Positions 41,010-53,410 are shown, numbered from the stretch's first letter. The stretch is 64,000 nt of DNA from Petrolisthes cinctipes (GCA_033782935.1 JAWQEG010000166.1:4091001-4155000), one strand, 5' to 3'. Numbers and translations are program-made. The notes: generated from the letters alone by a model not told the origin.

Positions 41010-41724
41010 GTGTAGGATTTAATGATGCAAACATGATAAAACAAAATTTATTCACAATCACTGTCAAGGAAAACGTCATCGTCTTCATCATCACTGCCTT
41101 TCACGTTTGTACAATGTGGCAAGACGAAGAACAAACTCTGTCCTGCATCCACGGGGGCAAATGGACAACATTGTTGCTAATAGGTGCGCCTCGGCAGTCA
41201 ATGATTTCTACCCTGTCACTACTTGAGTCATAGCCTCGGACTGGGGGGTACCTCATACCTCAGAGAGAGGGGGAGGGGATACGGGAGACTGTGAATATTC
41301 AATTAAGGCATAAATTGGTTATTTAAAAAGGTAAAGAACACATGAAGCAACAATGAACGATTATATTTGGTTGCCCAAAACCAAGCTATTGCTTTAATGG
41401 TAATTTGACCCACTCTGGTTTTCATGTCCACACACAACGGTAACTGTATTAAACAATATTACTAATGAACGATACGTATATACTGTACATACTGTCATAA
41501 AAGAAAAAAAAAATGGAAGAGGGATGGTGAAGAGTGAAACGGGGAGGGGGATAATGAGATATTGGGGTAGGGAAGGAAGGTATGGTGGGGGGATTTCGGG
41601 GTGTCGGTGGAGGGGTTACACGAGTACCCCACACTCGTCCGATTCTCTATAACGCCTTAGATATGATGACTGGATTAGGCTTAATATCACTCAGTAAACT
41701 CCTAACATAACACATATAGTAATA
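40366..41724. other. sequence between inverted LINE fragments, with (TA)n
   Basis: No gene is recognised. It contains a perfect (TA)n tract of about 90 bp (40917-41006) and a C-rich patch (40440-40560). Confidence 0.5.
40917..41006. repeat. (TA)n microsatellite
   Basis: About 45 perfect TA units; likely to extrude as a cruciform. Confidence 0.95.
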
Positions 41725-41852
41725 TGGTATGTCAGCCATAAATTACGCCCGGGTGTTAAAGACAGTGTGCTGAAATATTATATTGATACAACGATTCGTT
41801 TAAGAGATATTTACGAAAAACACCGTCTGTCCGGCGCTGAAACGTATAGTAG
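41690..41852 (+). repeat. inverted copy of LINE tail segment
   Basis: Reverse-complement match to about 40226-40390, including TGGTATGTCAGCCATAAATT and GTCCGGCGCTGAAACG. It is opposite in orientation to the LINE body that begins at 41853. Confidence 0.85.
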
Positions 41853-43250
41853 GTTCATGAAGTATCTGCCCCTCAGCACTGTGCCTTAAAGTTACATTAG
41901 TGTCCACCCAAAAGTCAGAAAGCATGCTTTTCATGTACTCAGGCTTACCAAATGTTAACACTTGAAACACCTAGACACATTGCTTGTAAATGATCCGGGC
42001 TTTAACAGGCAACCAATGTAGTTCAATGAGTACCGGTGTTATTCTTTCCCTTGACGATTTGCCTTTAATCAGTCTGGCCGCTCTATTCATGATCAATTGA
42101 AATTTTCTCAGTAGATAATTAGGAAGACCATAGTATAAGGAATTGCAATAGTCAATTTTGCTATAATCACATGATTATGGATAAGCCTTTTCATTGTACC
42201 GTCATCAAGGAACTTCCTCACAAACGCAATATTGCGCAAGTGATACCCAGCCATATTCACAGTCTGAGTTATTTGATTCTTCAGCGTCAGTTCACTATCA
42301 AGCCCTACTCCGAGATCTTTCACAATGTTACCCACTTCAAGGTCGAAGTCATTTACACGTAAATCACGAATTTGTAACCTATCAAAGTCAAGGTGCCGAC
42401 CAACAAATAGGCATTCTGTTTTGCTCTCATTCAATTTTAGCTGACGATTGTCCATCCACTGTTTAATGTCGAACATAATAGCCGAGAGTTGTGCCTCCGT
42501 TTCCTGTATATTATTCACCGACAAGTAAAACTGCGTGTCATCGGCAAATAGTTTGAAGCACACACCATACTTCTTCAAGACAGTTGACAAGTCTGCCGTG
42601 TATAAACAAAAAAGAATCGGACCTAACAAGCTTCCTTGTGGAACCCCTCTAGTAACTGGTTTCATGTCCGAGAAGCAGTCGCCAACCTGCACACAATATG
42701 TCCTACCTTCCAGATAGCTTTTCAAATACAAGAGGGCAGATCCTTCAATCCCATAGTCTTCACAAACCCGTAATAAGATTTCATGTACCACAGTGTCAAA
42801 GGCCGCACTTAGATCCAACAATAATAACATTCCACATTTACCATTATCAAGAAGACCACGCATATCACTAACCACAGAACACAGTGCAGTCTCTGTAGAG
42901 TATAGGTGACGGTACGCAGATTGTTCATCCGGGAGCACTCCAACAGTATTTAAATGCATATTTAATTGAGACAGTAGTACATTTTCTAGTATTTTCGACT
43001 GGAATGTCAGGTTCGACACCGGAAGGAAAGAGCTGAGACTTTGTGGATCAAGTTTCCCTTTGATTACTGGTTTGACAATTGCCTTTTTCTCAGAAGCAGG
43101 AAAAACTCCATTAGATATACTCGTCTTGACCATTTTTGTCATAATATCCACAAGATGGTCAAAATTACCACTATTCTTAATCAAATTCATTGGCAACGGA
43201 TCATTAGCACAGTAAGTCAGTTTTACTTGCCTTAAAATATTCCGAATCAT
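41853..43250 (-). pseudogene. LINE ORF2, reverse transcriptase part
   Basis: RT landmarks on the minus strand: YCANDPLPMNLIKNSG, FLPVSNLTFQSKILENVL, LPDEQSAYRHLYSTETAL, LLLLDLSAAFDTVVHEILL, RGVPQGSLLGPILFCLYTAD and the catalytic FADD in FKLFADDTQFYLS, then LGVGLDSELTLKNQI. A frameshift near 42165 leads into the next frame (YCNSLYYGLPNYLLRKFQ, NRAARLIKGKSSRERITP). An in-frame TAG near 41968 interrupts it before LTFGKPEYMKSMLSDFW. The usual DTVDHE reads DTVVHE. The copy is inactive. Confidence 0.85.
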
Positions 43251-44572
43251 AACCTTATCAACAGTGCTAAATTAAGCTAGTTTTAGTTCAGAACCATACT
43301 CTTTTGCCATCATACTAGTACTGGTGGTGTCAAATGATAGCACAATTCTACAAATCTTAGAGTAAAAAAAGTCTAGGAATTCACTCGCCAGTTCACCAGC
43401 AGTGTAACCTTCAGGCAGTCTATTCTTCTTTTTGTTACCTGTTAAGTTGTCCAATACTTTATACAATTTGTTGATGTTGGACCCAGCCTGCATAATCCTG
43501 TCCTTATAAAAATCGCGTTTTCGTTGCACTATTAGTTTTTTCTCAAAGTTTCGTGCTTGATTATACTCCCTCCTCGATTCAGTCGACCGATGTCTCCGCC
43601 ACAATTTTTCTTTCTTTTTCTTAGCCTTTTTCGCTCTTAGTGTTTCTTCATTGAACCAAGGCGAATCATCTTTAACAACAATTTCTTTTGTGACAATAGG
43701 ACACATTTTTTCATATTCTCCACGTGCAGTCTCATTATAGAGTCTATATAAGCATTCAAGACAATTTTCTATAATAGATTGATGAATACAAACCTCATTA
43801 AATCTAGCATTAGCACTAGTACTGATAGTTGTATCCAAGGCATCAGGGTCAAAGTTTCGAGCCGAACGGAATTTGATTCTCCTCTTGCGTCGTTCAACAA
43901 TTCCTAGAGATATCATAAAAGTTACCAATTTGTGCATAGGAGAAAGGGTACACACTTCGTCAACATATAAGTTCCGTATAAGATCACGAGTTCTGTCAGC
44001 GAAAACCAAGTCAATGGTATGGCCCCCAATTGACGTCGGTTTATCAACCGCATTAATGAAGTTATAGGCTGACATAGTATCAATAAAATGAGGAACATAA
44101 CGAGCGTCTAAGTCATCCAACCACAGATAGTAACCACAGCACTTATCATGTCAATAGTGTCTAAGAATAGTCCAAATTCGTCAATAAACGGACTAATACT
44201 CGTACTGGGCGGCCTGTATACCACAATGATTAGCACTTTGTTTCCAGTTATCTCACATTCTATTTGTAACACTTCAAAGGTAGTATAATTGTTGGTTTTA
44301 CACTTCCTAATTTTCTTAATGGCAGACGTAAGAAATATACCCACACCACCCCCACGCTTTACCTCTCTAGGATTATGAAGGAAAGTATGCGTATTAGGGG
44401 TCATTTCCTTTATAACAGCAGAGTCATGATCAGACAGCCAGGTCTCAGTAATATCAAACACATCTAAATTCTCCTCATTTATCAGGTCTCTAATAGCCAA
44501 AGATTTGTTCCAAGAAGATTTTACATTTAGAAGACCACACTTAATCCTGTGAATATTATTTGCCAAATCCAT
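43251..44572 (-). pseudogene. LINE ORF2, endonuclease with deleted GDFN motif, plus linker
   Basis: The N-terminal endonuclease (from 44572) shows IKCGLLNVKSSWNKSLAIRD, DVFDITETWLSDHD, GGGVGIFLTS and VLIIVVYRPPSTS, and then reads VVTICGWMT and stops. The sense sequence resumes in another frame as DDLDARYVPHFIDTM. The catalytic GDFN motif expected here is missing, so a small deletion has removed it and shifted the frame. Downstream are GGHTIDLVFADR, a degenerate SPMHKLV where SDH is expected, and the linker to the RT (DSPWFNEETLRAKKAKKKKE). The linker ends at about 43272. Confidence 0.8.
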
Positions 44573-45287
44573 GATCAGTATTTTCTTCGATACGCCTCAG
44601 TTCCGCCATCATGCCTGGGCAAGCAGTACCAGTCACACTATGATCATCAGGCCGCTTTGCCTTTGTACAGGTGCCGCACTTCCTTGATGCGGAGCGGCAA
44701 CTATTTCCCTCATGATCACCCGCACACTTATAGCAAGTAGCACTAGCACCCCTTTGCTTAGCTGTACACTTATCTATTTTGTGGCTAAATCCCAAGCAAT
44801 AAAAACACATTAGGGCATGGTATCTGTCACGAACATTGTAAATACCCCATTTAAGCCGCAATTTATCATAATGGTTACGAATGACTGCCCTGACTCCAGG
44901 ATCACACCGAATGATATAGTGAACGGTGTCACCAGCTGCTGGTTTCACAAATACAAGCTTCATCTTGTCCTTGACCCCATCAACCGTCAGTAAAAAGTCA
45001 TTCCTATCAATTAGAGTGTCAATGAGTGTATCCTTCTCCTCAATCTTGCTCACATTACAAACCATAATCTTAGGTGACAACAGTTGAACATTTTTAACTT
45101 CGACATTCTCCACTTTACTGAGCTTCTCACTTGCTGATTTCTTCAACTCTTCTGATTCGAAATTTAATACCATATTTCCCCCATGTGTAAATCTAGAATC
45201 GTTAATCTGAACACCAGACAGGATTTCACTAACTTCGTTTTTCTTATCAATAACATTACCATCACTACCGGCTTTTAACACAAGCAA
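44556..45287 (-). pseudogene. LINE ORF1 with three zinc knuckles, 5' truncated
   Basis: About 240 residues without an ATG at the start, overlapping the start of ORF2 by 17 bp. The middle part is an RRM-like region (ESEELKKSASEKLSKVENVE). The C-terminal part has three Cys/His knuckles: CFYCLGFSHKIDKC, CYKCAGDHEGNSC and CGTCTKAKRPDDHSVTGTAC. ORF1 proteins of this type bind element RNA. The frame is open but the N-terminus is cut where the neighbouring LINE tail begins (45290). Confidence 0.8.
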
Positions 45288-45289
45288 AT

Positions 45290-47692
45290 TTTCAAGTTCA
45301 AGTTCAAGTTCAAGTTTTAGGGTCCCGCAGAGGGCCGCTCATAGGCGGCATAATATGCGGGGGTTGTGCGGGGGATTTAGGGATCCAGGGCAGGATTAGG
45401 AAGAGGGTTAGGATAAGGGTGGATTGGGTTAGGGACTGTGGGTTGAGGATTAGGATTGGGGAGGTAATGATTGGTGATCCTATTTCTAAACGTGTCAAGA
45501 GTGGGGCTATTAACTACGTGAGATGGGAGATGATTCCACTCTTGGATGCTGCGGGGAAAGAATGAGTGCCTAAATATATCAGTGCTTGTCTGGTATGTAT
45601 GGTATTTTAAGTTGTGGCTGCCTCTAGTGGATCGTATACTTGTAGGGTGTAGATATGTGTCTTTGTCTATGTCAACTAACTTGTTTGTGATTTTGTATAT
45701 CATCTGTTGTCTGTGTATCTGTCTTCGTGTTACTAATGGGTCTAGTTTTGTGTCTTGTTTAAGCAAAGTGACTGATGTAGTGTGTCTGTAATCACGTCTG
45801 GCCCATCTTGCAGTCTTGTTTTGTATGGACTCTAATTTATTGATATTATTGTAAGTGTGTGGGTCCCAGACGGTGTCGCAATAATCTAAATGTGGCCGAA
45901 CGAAAGTGTTATATGCAATAATTTTGGTGTCTGTGTTACACCTGCTGAGGTTCCTGCGCAAGAACCCCAGGACCCTACTAGCTTTAGCCCTGATGCTACC
46001 TATGTGTGTGTTCCACCTCATGTCCGCTGAGATGTGGACGCCCAACTATTTGTGGGAAGTGACTGTGTTGAGGTTGGTGTTGTGTAATTGATATGTATAT
46101 GGAATGACATTATGGGCACGGGTTTGTCTGGTCTAAATGTCATCTGCCACTTGACTTCCCAGTCTTCAAGTGCAGTTAGGTCGTCCTGTAGTCGAAGGCA
46201 GTCATTCCTATCTTTAATTGGTCTATAAACTAAGCTATCGTCTGCAAAGAGTCTAGTGGTAGAGGAAAGTGAAAGTGGGAGGTCATTAATGTATGAAAGG
46301 AAGAGAAGGGGACCCAGGACAGTGCCCTGGGGTACCCCAGAGGTCACAGGAACAGATGGAGACTGACTACCGTCAAGAACTACACGTTGCTTTCTGGCAG
46401 TCAAGAACGTTCTAATCCAGTGAAGAAGTTGTCCCTGTATGCCATAGAATTCTAATTTGTGTAGTAGTCTTTGGTGAGGGACTTTGTCGAAGGCTTTGGC
46501 AAAGTCTAATACTATGGCGTCAACCTGTCTGATTTTTGTGTCATTGAGGGACTGCAAGATGTCATGAGTAGTTACCAGTAGCTGCGTCTCACACGAGCGT
46601 TTAGGCCGAAAACCGTGTTGATTGTCAGTCAGTATATTTTGCCTATCAAAGTGGTCCATTATGTGTCTATGAATAATGTGTTCTAAAATTTTGCAGGGGA
46701 CTGAGGTAAGTGAAATAGGTCTATAATTAATGGGAAGGGTTCTGTCTCCGGATTTAAAGATTGGGGTCACATTTGCCAAAAGCCAGTCTTGAGGGAGTTC
46801 ACCGGTCTGTAAAGTCTGTGAGAATATAACCTGCAGGACAGGGGCAAGAACGCTAGCGTTAGTCCTCAATATCCTGCAGGGTATATTGTCTGGTCCAGTC
46901 GCTTTGTGTATGTCTATCTCAGATAAGAGTTTCTCAATTCCTTGGGTGTTTATATGAATGGGAGGGATAGGTGGGTGTGATGGTGTTGGCATGTCTGGTA
47001 AGTGTTCATGTTCATGGGTAAAAACGGACTGGAATTGTGTGTTAAGGGCGTTGGCTTTGTCTTGTGGGTGTGTAACCAAGGAATTGTTGTGTAGTAATGT
47101 TGTAATACCGGTCGAGTCTTGTTTGCGTGCTTTAAAAAAGCTGAAGAATTTTTTGTGGTTTTGTGTGTTGTCTGCGAGGAAAGTGGATGTGTATTTAGTT
47201 TCTGCTTGTTTAGTTTCTTTCTGTAGTGTTTTCTGTATGTTTTTGTATTCTAACCAGTGTTCTGTATCGTTGTATCGTTTTGCTCTGTTGTATGCCTTTA
47301 CCTTGTTTCTGTGTAGTCTCTTTAATTGTCTATTGTACCATGGTAATGACCGGTTATGTGTGATGGTTTTCGTGGGCATGTGCTTGTCCATTGTGTCACG
47401 TATAAAGTCACGAAGTCTGGTCCAGTTTGTTTCCACAGAGCTGGCCATTGGGTCTGAGTCAAGGAACGAGTCACAAAATTCAACTAAGTCTTGGGTAATG
47501 CCATCCATGTCAGCTCTGTTGTACATGTAAATTGTTCTGGGTAATTGTTTTTGTGTTGTTGGCTTGATGTTTGCGTCAATGAGTACCATCTCATGGTCAC
47601 TAAGACCAGGTAGTACTCGTGTCCGTGTAATTAAGGAAATGTTGTTTGTGAGAAATAAGTCTAGTATGTTGGATGTGACCCCGTGTCTTATG
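45290..47692 (-). mobile_element. PHD-type LINE, 3' part (split by LTR element)
   Basis: This 3' part continues from 56361-57790 once the LTR retrotransposon and one copy of TTAG are removed. It ends with about four AACTTG units (plus strand 45293-45318) as its tail, abutting the other LINE's ORF1. Confidence 0.85.
45377..47692 (-). pseudogene. LINE ORF2, reverse transcriptase part
   Basis: The minus-strand frame begins at the insertion point with the end of the endonuclease (TSNILDLFLTNNISL, LSDHEMVLIDANI with the SDH motif). RT landmarks: KATGPDNIPCRILR, LPINYRPISLTSVPCKILEH, LTDNQHGFRPKRSCETQLL, IVLDFAKAFDKVPHQRLLHK, SGVPQGTVLGPLLFLSYIND, the catalytic FADD in RLFADDSLVYRPI, and after a frameshift near 46115 LGVHISADMRWNTHI. 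In the restored frame the residue before LGVHI is a TAG instead of Tyr. The tail (SFFPRSIQEWNHLPSHVV) is typical. Apart from these two changes the ORF looks well preserved. The clade (CR1/L2/Rex-like) is tentative. Confidence 0.85.
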
Positions 47693-47696
47693 TTAG
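47693..47696. repeat. left TTAG target duplication of LTR element
   Basis: TTAG precedes the 5' LTR and is repeated at 56357-56360 after the 3' LTR. Confidence 0.9.
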
Positions 47697-48295
47697 TGTA
47701 CAGTATAATAACATGTACCAGGCGCCCTCTTGAAATAACATAAACAACTTTCCCCTCTGGAAACAACATACACCAGACGCCACAAACCTTTCCCCTCTGA
47801 GCTCATCTATCTACCTGTCATCTCGTTACAAACAAAGAGAGAGAGAGAGAGGGAGAGAAAGTAGGAGAGAGAGGAGAGAGAGAGAAAGCAAGAGAGAGAG
47901 AGAGAGAGAGGAGAATTGGGTGGAGCTTAAATAAACTCCACCCCTTTCTCAAAGTACCTGGAGCTCCCAATAGAGAATGTATATAAGCAGTAAAGTTGAA
48001 CTAATATGCAGGATTACCTAAACTGATTCCCAGGGCTATAACCTGTCTCCATAAGAGAGAGACACCATCATAAGACAAGGCATCGATATAATTCCCTGTA
48101 TAGAGATAAGTATGTATAAATAAATTAAGCCTAAAGAAACTTGTGCAGTCACTTTACCTAAGAACACCACTACGCCGAGCTCGCTACCTAAGACCACAAC
48201 AACCACAACAACAACAACAACTACTACGACTACAACTCCAGAATAAGGTACTGTATCAGATCCTGAACGAGTTAAAGCCTTAGAGGACTGGTACA
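47697..48295 (+). repeat. 5' LTR (599 bp)
   Basis: Begins TGTACAGTATAATAACATG and ends GGACTGGTACA. It includes a GA microsatellite (47827-47912) longer than in the 3' LTR, a TATA-like TGTATATAAGCAG near 47979, and an (AAC)n tract near the end. Confidence 0.9.
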
Positions 48296-48301
48296 TTTTG
48301 A

Positions 48302-48318
48302 TGGCAGCGGTGTTTTTG
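48302..48318 (+). promoter_or_regulatory. candidate tRNA primer-binding site
   Basis: TGGCAGCGGTG starts 6 nt after the LTR end and begins with TGG, as expected for pairing with a tRNA CCA end. The tRNA is not identified. Confidence 0.45.
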
Positions 48319-49186
48319 CAACAGAGCAAATTGCAAGGTAAAGACTTCACGGGAGTACAGTGACTAACATAGTTCAAGGACAAGTTGAAGGAATCTGCTT
48401 GTAAATTCTCTCAAGTAATTTCTTCAGTGGGTAATCTTACGACCTCTAACGAGGGAGATAAACCACAAATTCTTCACCTACAAGAAACACCTGCTTCAAC
48501 ATAACTGCAACTGACCTACAGAGAACCTCATCTACTTCACAACAAACAATCATCACTTCATCACTACGGCGATCCTGTTACGTAAATGCTTTCGTAAGGA
48601 CAACGCCATCACTCCATCACCTCCACGCTGACGCCTCCTTATACGTAAATTCTCTCGTAAAAGGCAAGTCAACGTTCATCGACTTCACTCCAATTACGAC
48701 TGTTAGTGTGTTAGTGTGCGAGCTGACTAATCATCGCTTCGTCACTTCACGGTCGTCGCCCCTTCACCACATTGTCGCCTCGTCAGGCAACGCCCCAACA
48801 AAACTACCACTCGTCGTCATCGTCGTTGCAACTACAATCAACTAAAGTAGGTACACATTACATGTTACATTACATTATTTTTCACTTGTCCACGAACATG
48901 TTAAAATAAAAGTAGGTTCCTCAGTAACAGCCCAGAAAAAGAAAAGAAAAACAAGTGCCAAATTAAAACAAAAGTAAAGATATTATCCCCCATTAATCCA
49001 AAGGTATCATAACTAACTTCGAATATCCCTGATAATGATTCACTAGCCTCCAAGCTAGATTCCTCTACCTCCCTAAGTTTCGTTTGTGGTTCCAACACAT
49101 TCGAGTACATTCCTTTCTTTCTCCAAACCTTACCCCCATTAAAGCCTCTATCTGGTATACTATATTAACCTGTATTTTCTCCAACA

Positions 49187-49867
49187 ATGGGTACTCCTCC
49201 ACAATCTCCGACTGCCTCTGCTCTTCTAACAACTTCTTCTAACCTCACTAACTCTACTATGCAAGCAATGAGAATTTTACCCACCCACAATTATTCGAAG
49301 TACTATACGGGAGATAATCCAAGATATGGGATTCATCTCTTCTTGCGTCATTTGGAGGATGTGTTTTACCAAGCGAATATAGAGCAGGACGCACATAAGA
49401 TAAAATTCGAGAGAGAGCATATTGCACCAGATAGTCCAGCCAGTTATATAATAACTACAAGTGTTTTTTCTAATCCACAGAATTTAACGTCATATGCTAC
49501 ATTCAGACAGTCACTTATTGATGTTTTGGGGGATGGTAAACTACATCATTCATTATCATGGGTTCAGAGAATAATTAAAACTAAGGCAGACAACATAAAT
49601 ACAAGTGAACCAGCAAAAGCACTTGCACTATCAGGGTCTCTAGCTTTAAATTCGAAGGAATCTCGTATCATACATCGTGAATTACAGATTACTCAATCCA
49701 AGGGTACGAAGATTTTTAATTTTGATGCCACACCTACTCAAGGGGAATCACAAGGAAAACGTTGCAAACACTGTAACGAAAGTAATCATAAATACAGTCA
49801 TTTACATGAGTCAAAGTCGCATTCCTTAGATGAATGCATGATCCTTAACAGAATGAAACGGGACTGA
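49187..49867 (+). pseudogene. gag-like ORF of LTR element
   Basis: An open frame of 226 residues from an ATG. The middle (YYTGDNPRYGIHLFLRHLED, FREQSLID-like FRQSLIDVLGDGKL) resembles retrotransposon gag capsid regions. The C-terminal part has CKHCNESNHKYSHLHESKSH followed by a Cys, a modified Cys/His knuckle. It is the best preserved frame of the element and lies about 0.9 kb after the 5' LTR. The stop at 49865 is probably an early truncation. Confidence 0.65.
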
Positions 49868-50003
49868 CACAGTCGAAACATGATGCATGAAACGAGACCG
49901 CCACAATATTAAAACGTCCCGAAAATATAACTGTAGGCCCTGTCGTCGCATTTACCAATAATATACTATAATTCCCTGTCCTAGTATCACATAGTAACAC
50001 CCC

Positions 50004-50317
50004 CTTAATTTAATGATAGACACAGGCGCCGCAGTTTCCTTGTTATCGGATAATTCCTTTAACAAATTGAGCAAATTAGGTCCCCAGCGGCATTTATAAA
50101 CCAAGATTGAACAGGTGACATAGAATTGTCAACCATGACAGGCAATAAATTACAGGTCTTAGGGAAACTAACCCTTCCTGTACGATTAGCCAAGGGAACT
50201 AACCATATTCATAATGAATTTTATATAATACGAAATTATAAACTAGGTTTATCATACCTTATTAAACAAACCATAATAATAAACCCTAAACATAAAATAA
50301 TACATTTTAGGAATTAA
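50004..50317 (+). pseudogene. retropepsin-like protease remnant
   Basis: The frame LMIDTGAAVSLLSD (Asp codon at 50019-50021) is the catalytic D-T-G-A motif of a retroviral-type aspartic protease. A stop follows at about 50100. A further frame at 50126-50317 (MTGNKLQVLGKLTLPVRLAK) probably belongs to the same domain. Confidence 0.7.
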
Positions 50318-50904
50318 TGTATTCCAATACAGGATTGTCCAGGCCAAAATATATAAGTCCAGGTAATGTCAAACCTATACGTATTGAAAATAAGGGAAAT
50401 AACCCCATTATCATAAAGGCCATTGCTGCATATAATATTATATTAACTCCAAATTTCGTCCATAAATTGAAGGTACATCTTCCATCTCATGTACAGCCAC
50501 ACACTACCGTTCTATCCTTAATAGAACTAGTAAAATAATATATAACCAGGGATTCATTTACTTAACTAATGTAAACAGTGAAAATGTCACTGATATTAAT
50601 AAACCATTTACCAATATTCATGTAAAGAAAGGAACATATCTATGTGATCTGTACAGAGGGAAGTTAGACCAATACCACAAGGAAATATTGTATCGGTTCT
50701 TACCGAAGGATATAAATAGATAGTCACGTACGAGCAACTTAGAAACTTTGTCAGTGGACGCGATTTTCCACTTTATCGTGATAATCTCATCACTATACTA
50801 GCCACATATTAAAATGCGATTGCCCTACCTGGTGAATTATTAGGAAAAATATACCATTACTCTAACATCTCCTTAACCCATTTACTCGAGCATATAGACT
50901 ACCG

Positions 50905-51508
50905 TACCACATAGTACACAGAAAGTGGTAAATGAAATGGTAAGTGAAATGTTGGATGAAGGCATTATTAAGAATTCTAACTCCCATTTTAACAGCCCAA
51001 TGTTTTTGGTTTCAAGAAACAAATAATGGTGAATTTAGGCCAGTCATTGATTGCAGAAAAATAAATAATGCTACACTTAAAGATAAATATTCCCTCCCTC
51101 CTTTAAGATGTTTTGTCTAACATTGGTGAAACAAAACCTATGATATTCTCCACATTAAACTTGGTCAGTGGAAACTGGCAAGTAACATTAGATGATAAAA
51201 TTCAACCCATTACAACATTTAATACTTCCCATGGTTATTATGAATACATTCATAGACCATTTGGTTTATGTAATGCTTCATCCACATTTCAGCATATGGT
51301 CAATTTTCGTATTTGTTTTATTAATAACGTAGTCATCGCTAATCTAAACGATTTGATTATTTTCATAGTAAGTAACTATAACGAAGGTTATACAGAGATT
51401 ACATTAGGTAGGCCTCAAACTTTAAATGTCTATGTCTCATTTTCTTACCAGGAAATTATCATTTTAGGTTATCCATTTAACCGCCCCTGTGCTCCATACA
51501 CAATCTGA
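50905..51508 (+). pseudogene. Gypsy-type reverse transcriptase remnant
   Basis: The start shows the connector (MVSEMLDEGIIKNSNSHFNS), then after a stop NNGEFRPVIDCRKINNATLK, and in another frame MIFSTLNLVSGNWQVTLDD, HGYYEYIHRPFGLCNASSTF and VIANLNDLIIFI. In active Gypsy RTs the first of these has STLDL and the last has LDDL; both catalytic Asp codons read Asn here. With several stops and frameshifts the domain is dead. Described as found; not restored. Confidence 0.8.
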
Positions 51509-51739
51509 TAAAGTACGAGCAATGAGAGTATTCACTATTCTAAATAAATGTTACTAACATAAAATCATTCTTGGTCTTATGTTCTTATATAGAATCCTTG
51601 TAAAATATTTTCCCAAGTAACTAAAACACCTAAATAATCCCCTCGAGAAAGATACAAATTTTGTATGGATGCCAGAAAAACAGCTAAGCTTTGAATTATT
51701 AAAGGTTAATTAATGTAAGCTTCAATTTTTACGTTCCCA

Positions 51740-52010
51740 AATATTCATTGTCTTTTATGGAGTGTACAGATGCTTCTTCAGTAGGCTACGGCGCTGTACT
51801 TATGTAAGAGATAGCTATGGGTCTATGTCAGGTATGTACTTAACCTTAAAGAATATTAAGTACGCAGATAACTCGTTACTCTGTAACAAAACAGGAAACT
51901 TAAAGCAATATTATGGGCACTTCGTACTTTTAGAGAAATCATATTAGGCTATCCTTTACATGTTTTCGCAAATTATCAAACGATCCGTGGCTTACTATAA
52001 CCTCAAACCC
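51740..52010 (+). pseudogene. Gypsy-type RNase H remnant
   Basis: CTDASSVGYGAVLM at about 51764 carries the first catalytic Asp of the RNase H domain. KLKAILWALRTFREIILGYP follows near 51900 and NYQTIRGLL near 51977. Stops separate the pieces. Confidence 0.7.
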
Positions 52011-52379
52011 TAACGGGAAAATTAGCCAGATAATGTCTAACAATTCAGGAATTTCTCCCGCATATTGATATTAACTATCTTTTAGGACGATTAATAAAGT
52101 AGTAGATCCCTTAAACAGTCATCTTGTCCTTTTAGTTCCGAGGACACCCATGGACTTTGACCTTAATGCGGTTCGTAAACATTAGCAAACAATTCTATGA
52201 TGAATGTAATAAAATATTCATTAAAAACTGAGGTTGAAAATAATGGCCCAAAATTACACAGTCACTTAAATATATTTTCCCTTCATGATGATATTATTTA
52301 CAGAAAACTTAGGAAACGTGACGTAAAAACAATCAAATAGTGATACAACACATAATGATTCCCTCAGTATTAATTACCC

Positions 52380-52680
52380 TTATATCATAATACAGCAGCA
52401 AGGCATCCTGGGAGAGATAGGTACCTGACCACTCTCCATGCAATACACCATTAGCATAAACTAAGGGTAGATGATGAAACACATATATCGCTCAGTGAGA
52501 AGCAGACAATGCAAATAAAGGCCATACATTTGGACCTGTTCCATGACGGGAATCCCTAATCCTGGACGAATCATGGGACGTAGTAGGAATAGATCTACTT
52601 TCCTTACCAATTCCGAATCAGGACGCAAATAAGGTATTACCAATGGTTAACCATTTTCTAGATATTTGGTGGCGGCAACA
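52380..52680 (+). pseudogene. integrase remnant
   Basis: A zinc-binding region (HTAARHPGRDRY with later CHH-like HAIHH) near 52386 and a catalytic-core start (VGIDLLSLPIPNQDANKVLP) near 52584 with the first catalytic Asp. The order after RNase H fits Gypsy pol. The rest of the core is not recognisable. Confidence 0.6.
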
Positions 52681-53110
52681 CTATGATAAAAACCGCAAAG
52701 GTAAGTGCACATATATATAAAAACCAACTTCATATGACCATATACATGTCTCGATATTATAAAAGGTATCTGATTTCTATGACATTAAGCAAACATTTGT
52801 ATTACCATATCTCCCAGCATTTAATGGGTTAACAAAACGGCAGCACCGTAAAATACTAGAAGTACTTCGTGGCACAGAAACAAGGAAAATCCCTCCACAT
52901 GGGAAGACTGCATCGATATGACGGTCAATAAACACTCGAAAATACGGAAATAAAGGAAAAAACTCCACATGAAATACTATATGGCGTATGGATACGTCTT
53001 TCATATGATATAAAATTGCCACAAGGAATCCATGTTACAACGTGGACAACTACACTGAACGACAGTGAGTTGCATTTCAACAATTTCATCATGATGTACA
53101 AAACGATCTA

Positions 53111-53410
53111 CAGGCTTGCATGGATATAATGCGTGATCGCCGACATAACAAAACAAATTATGAGCTTGCATGAAAATAATGCGTGATCGCCAACATAACA
53201 AAACAAATTATGAGCTTGCATGAAAATAATGCGTGATCGCCAACATAACAAAACAAATTATGAGCTTGCATGAAAATAATGCGTGATCGCCAACATAACA
53301 AAACAAATTATGAGCTTGCATGAATATAATGCGTGATCGCCAACATAACAAAACAAATTATGAGCTTGCATGGAAATATTGCGTAATCGCCGACATAATA
53401 AAGCACATAA
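53111..53410. repeat. 50-bp tandem repeat, six units
   Basis: Six units of exactly 50 bp, each with GAGCTTGCATGAAAATAATG and CGTGATCGCCAACATAACAA. The outer two units are the most diverged and the inner four nearly identical, indicating recent expansion. They lie within the LTR element after the integrase remnant. Confidence 0.95.

Larger units (their letters stand above)
41853..45289 (-). mobile_element. CR1/L2-like LINE, 5' truncated, rearranged 3' end
   Basis: Minus-strand element with ORF1 (zinc knuckles), endonuclease and RT. Its ORF1 frame runs into the tandem tail of another LINE at 45290, so its 5' end is cut. Its 3' end stops at an inverted piece of LINE tail. Confidence 0.8.
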
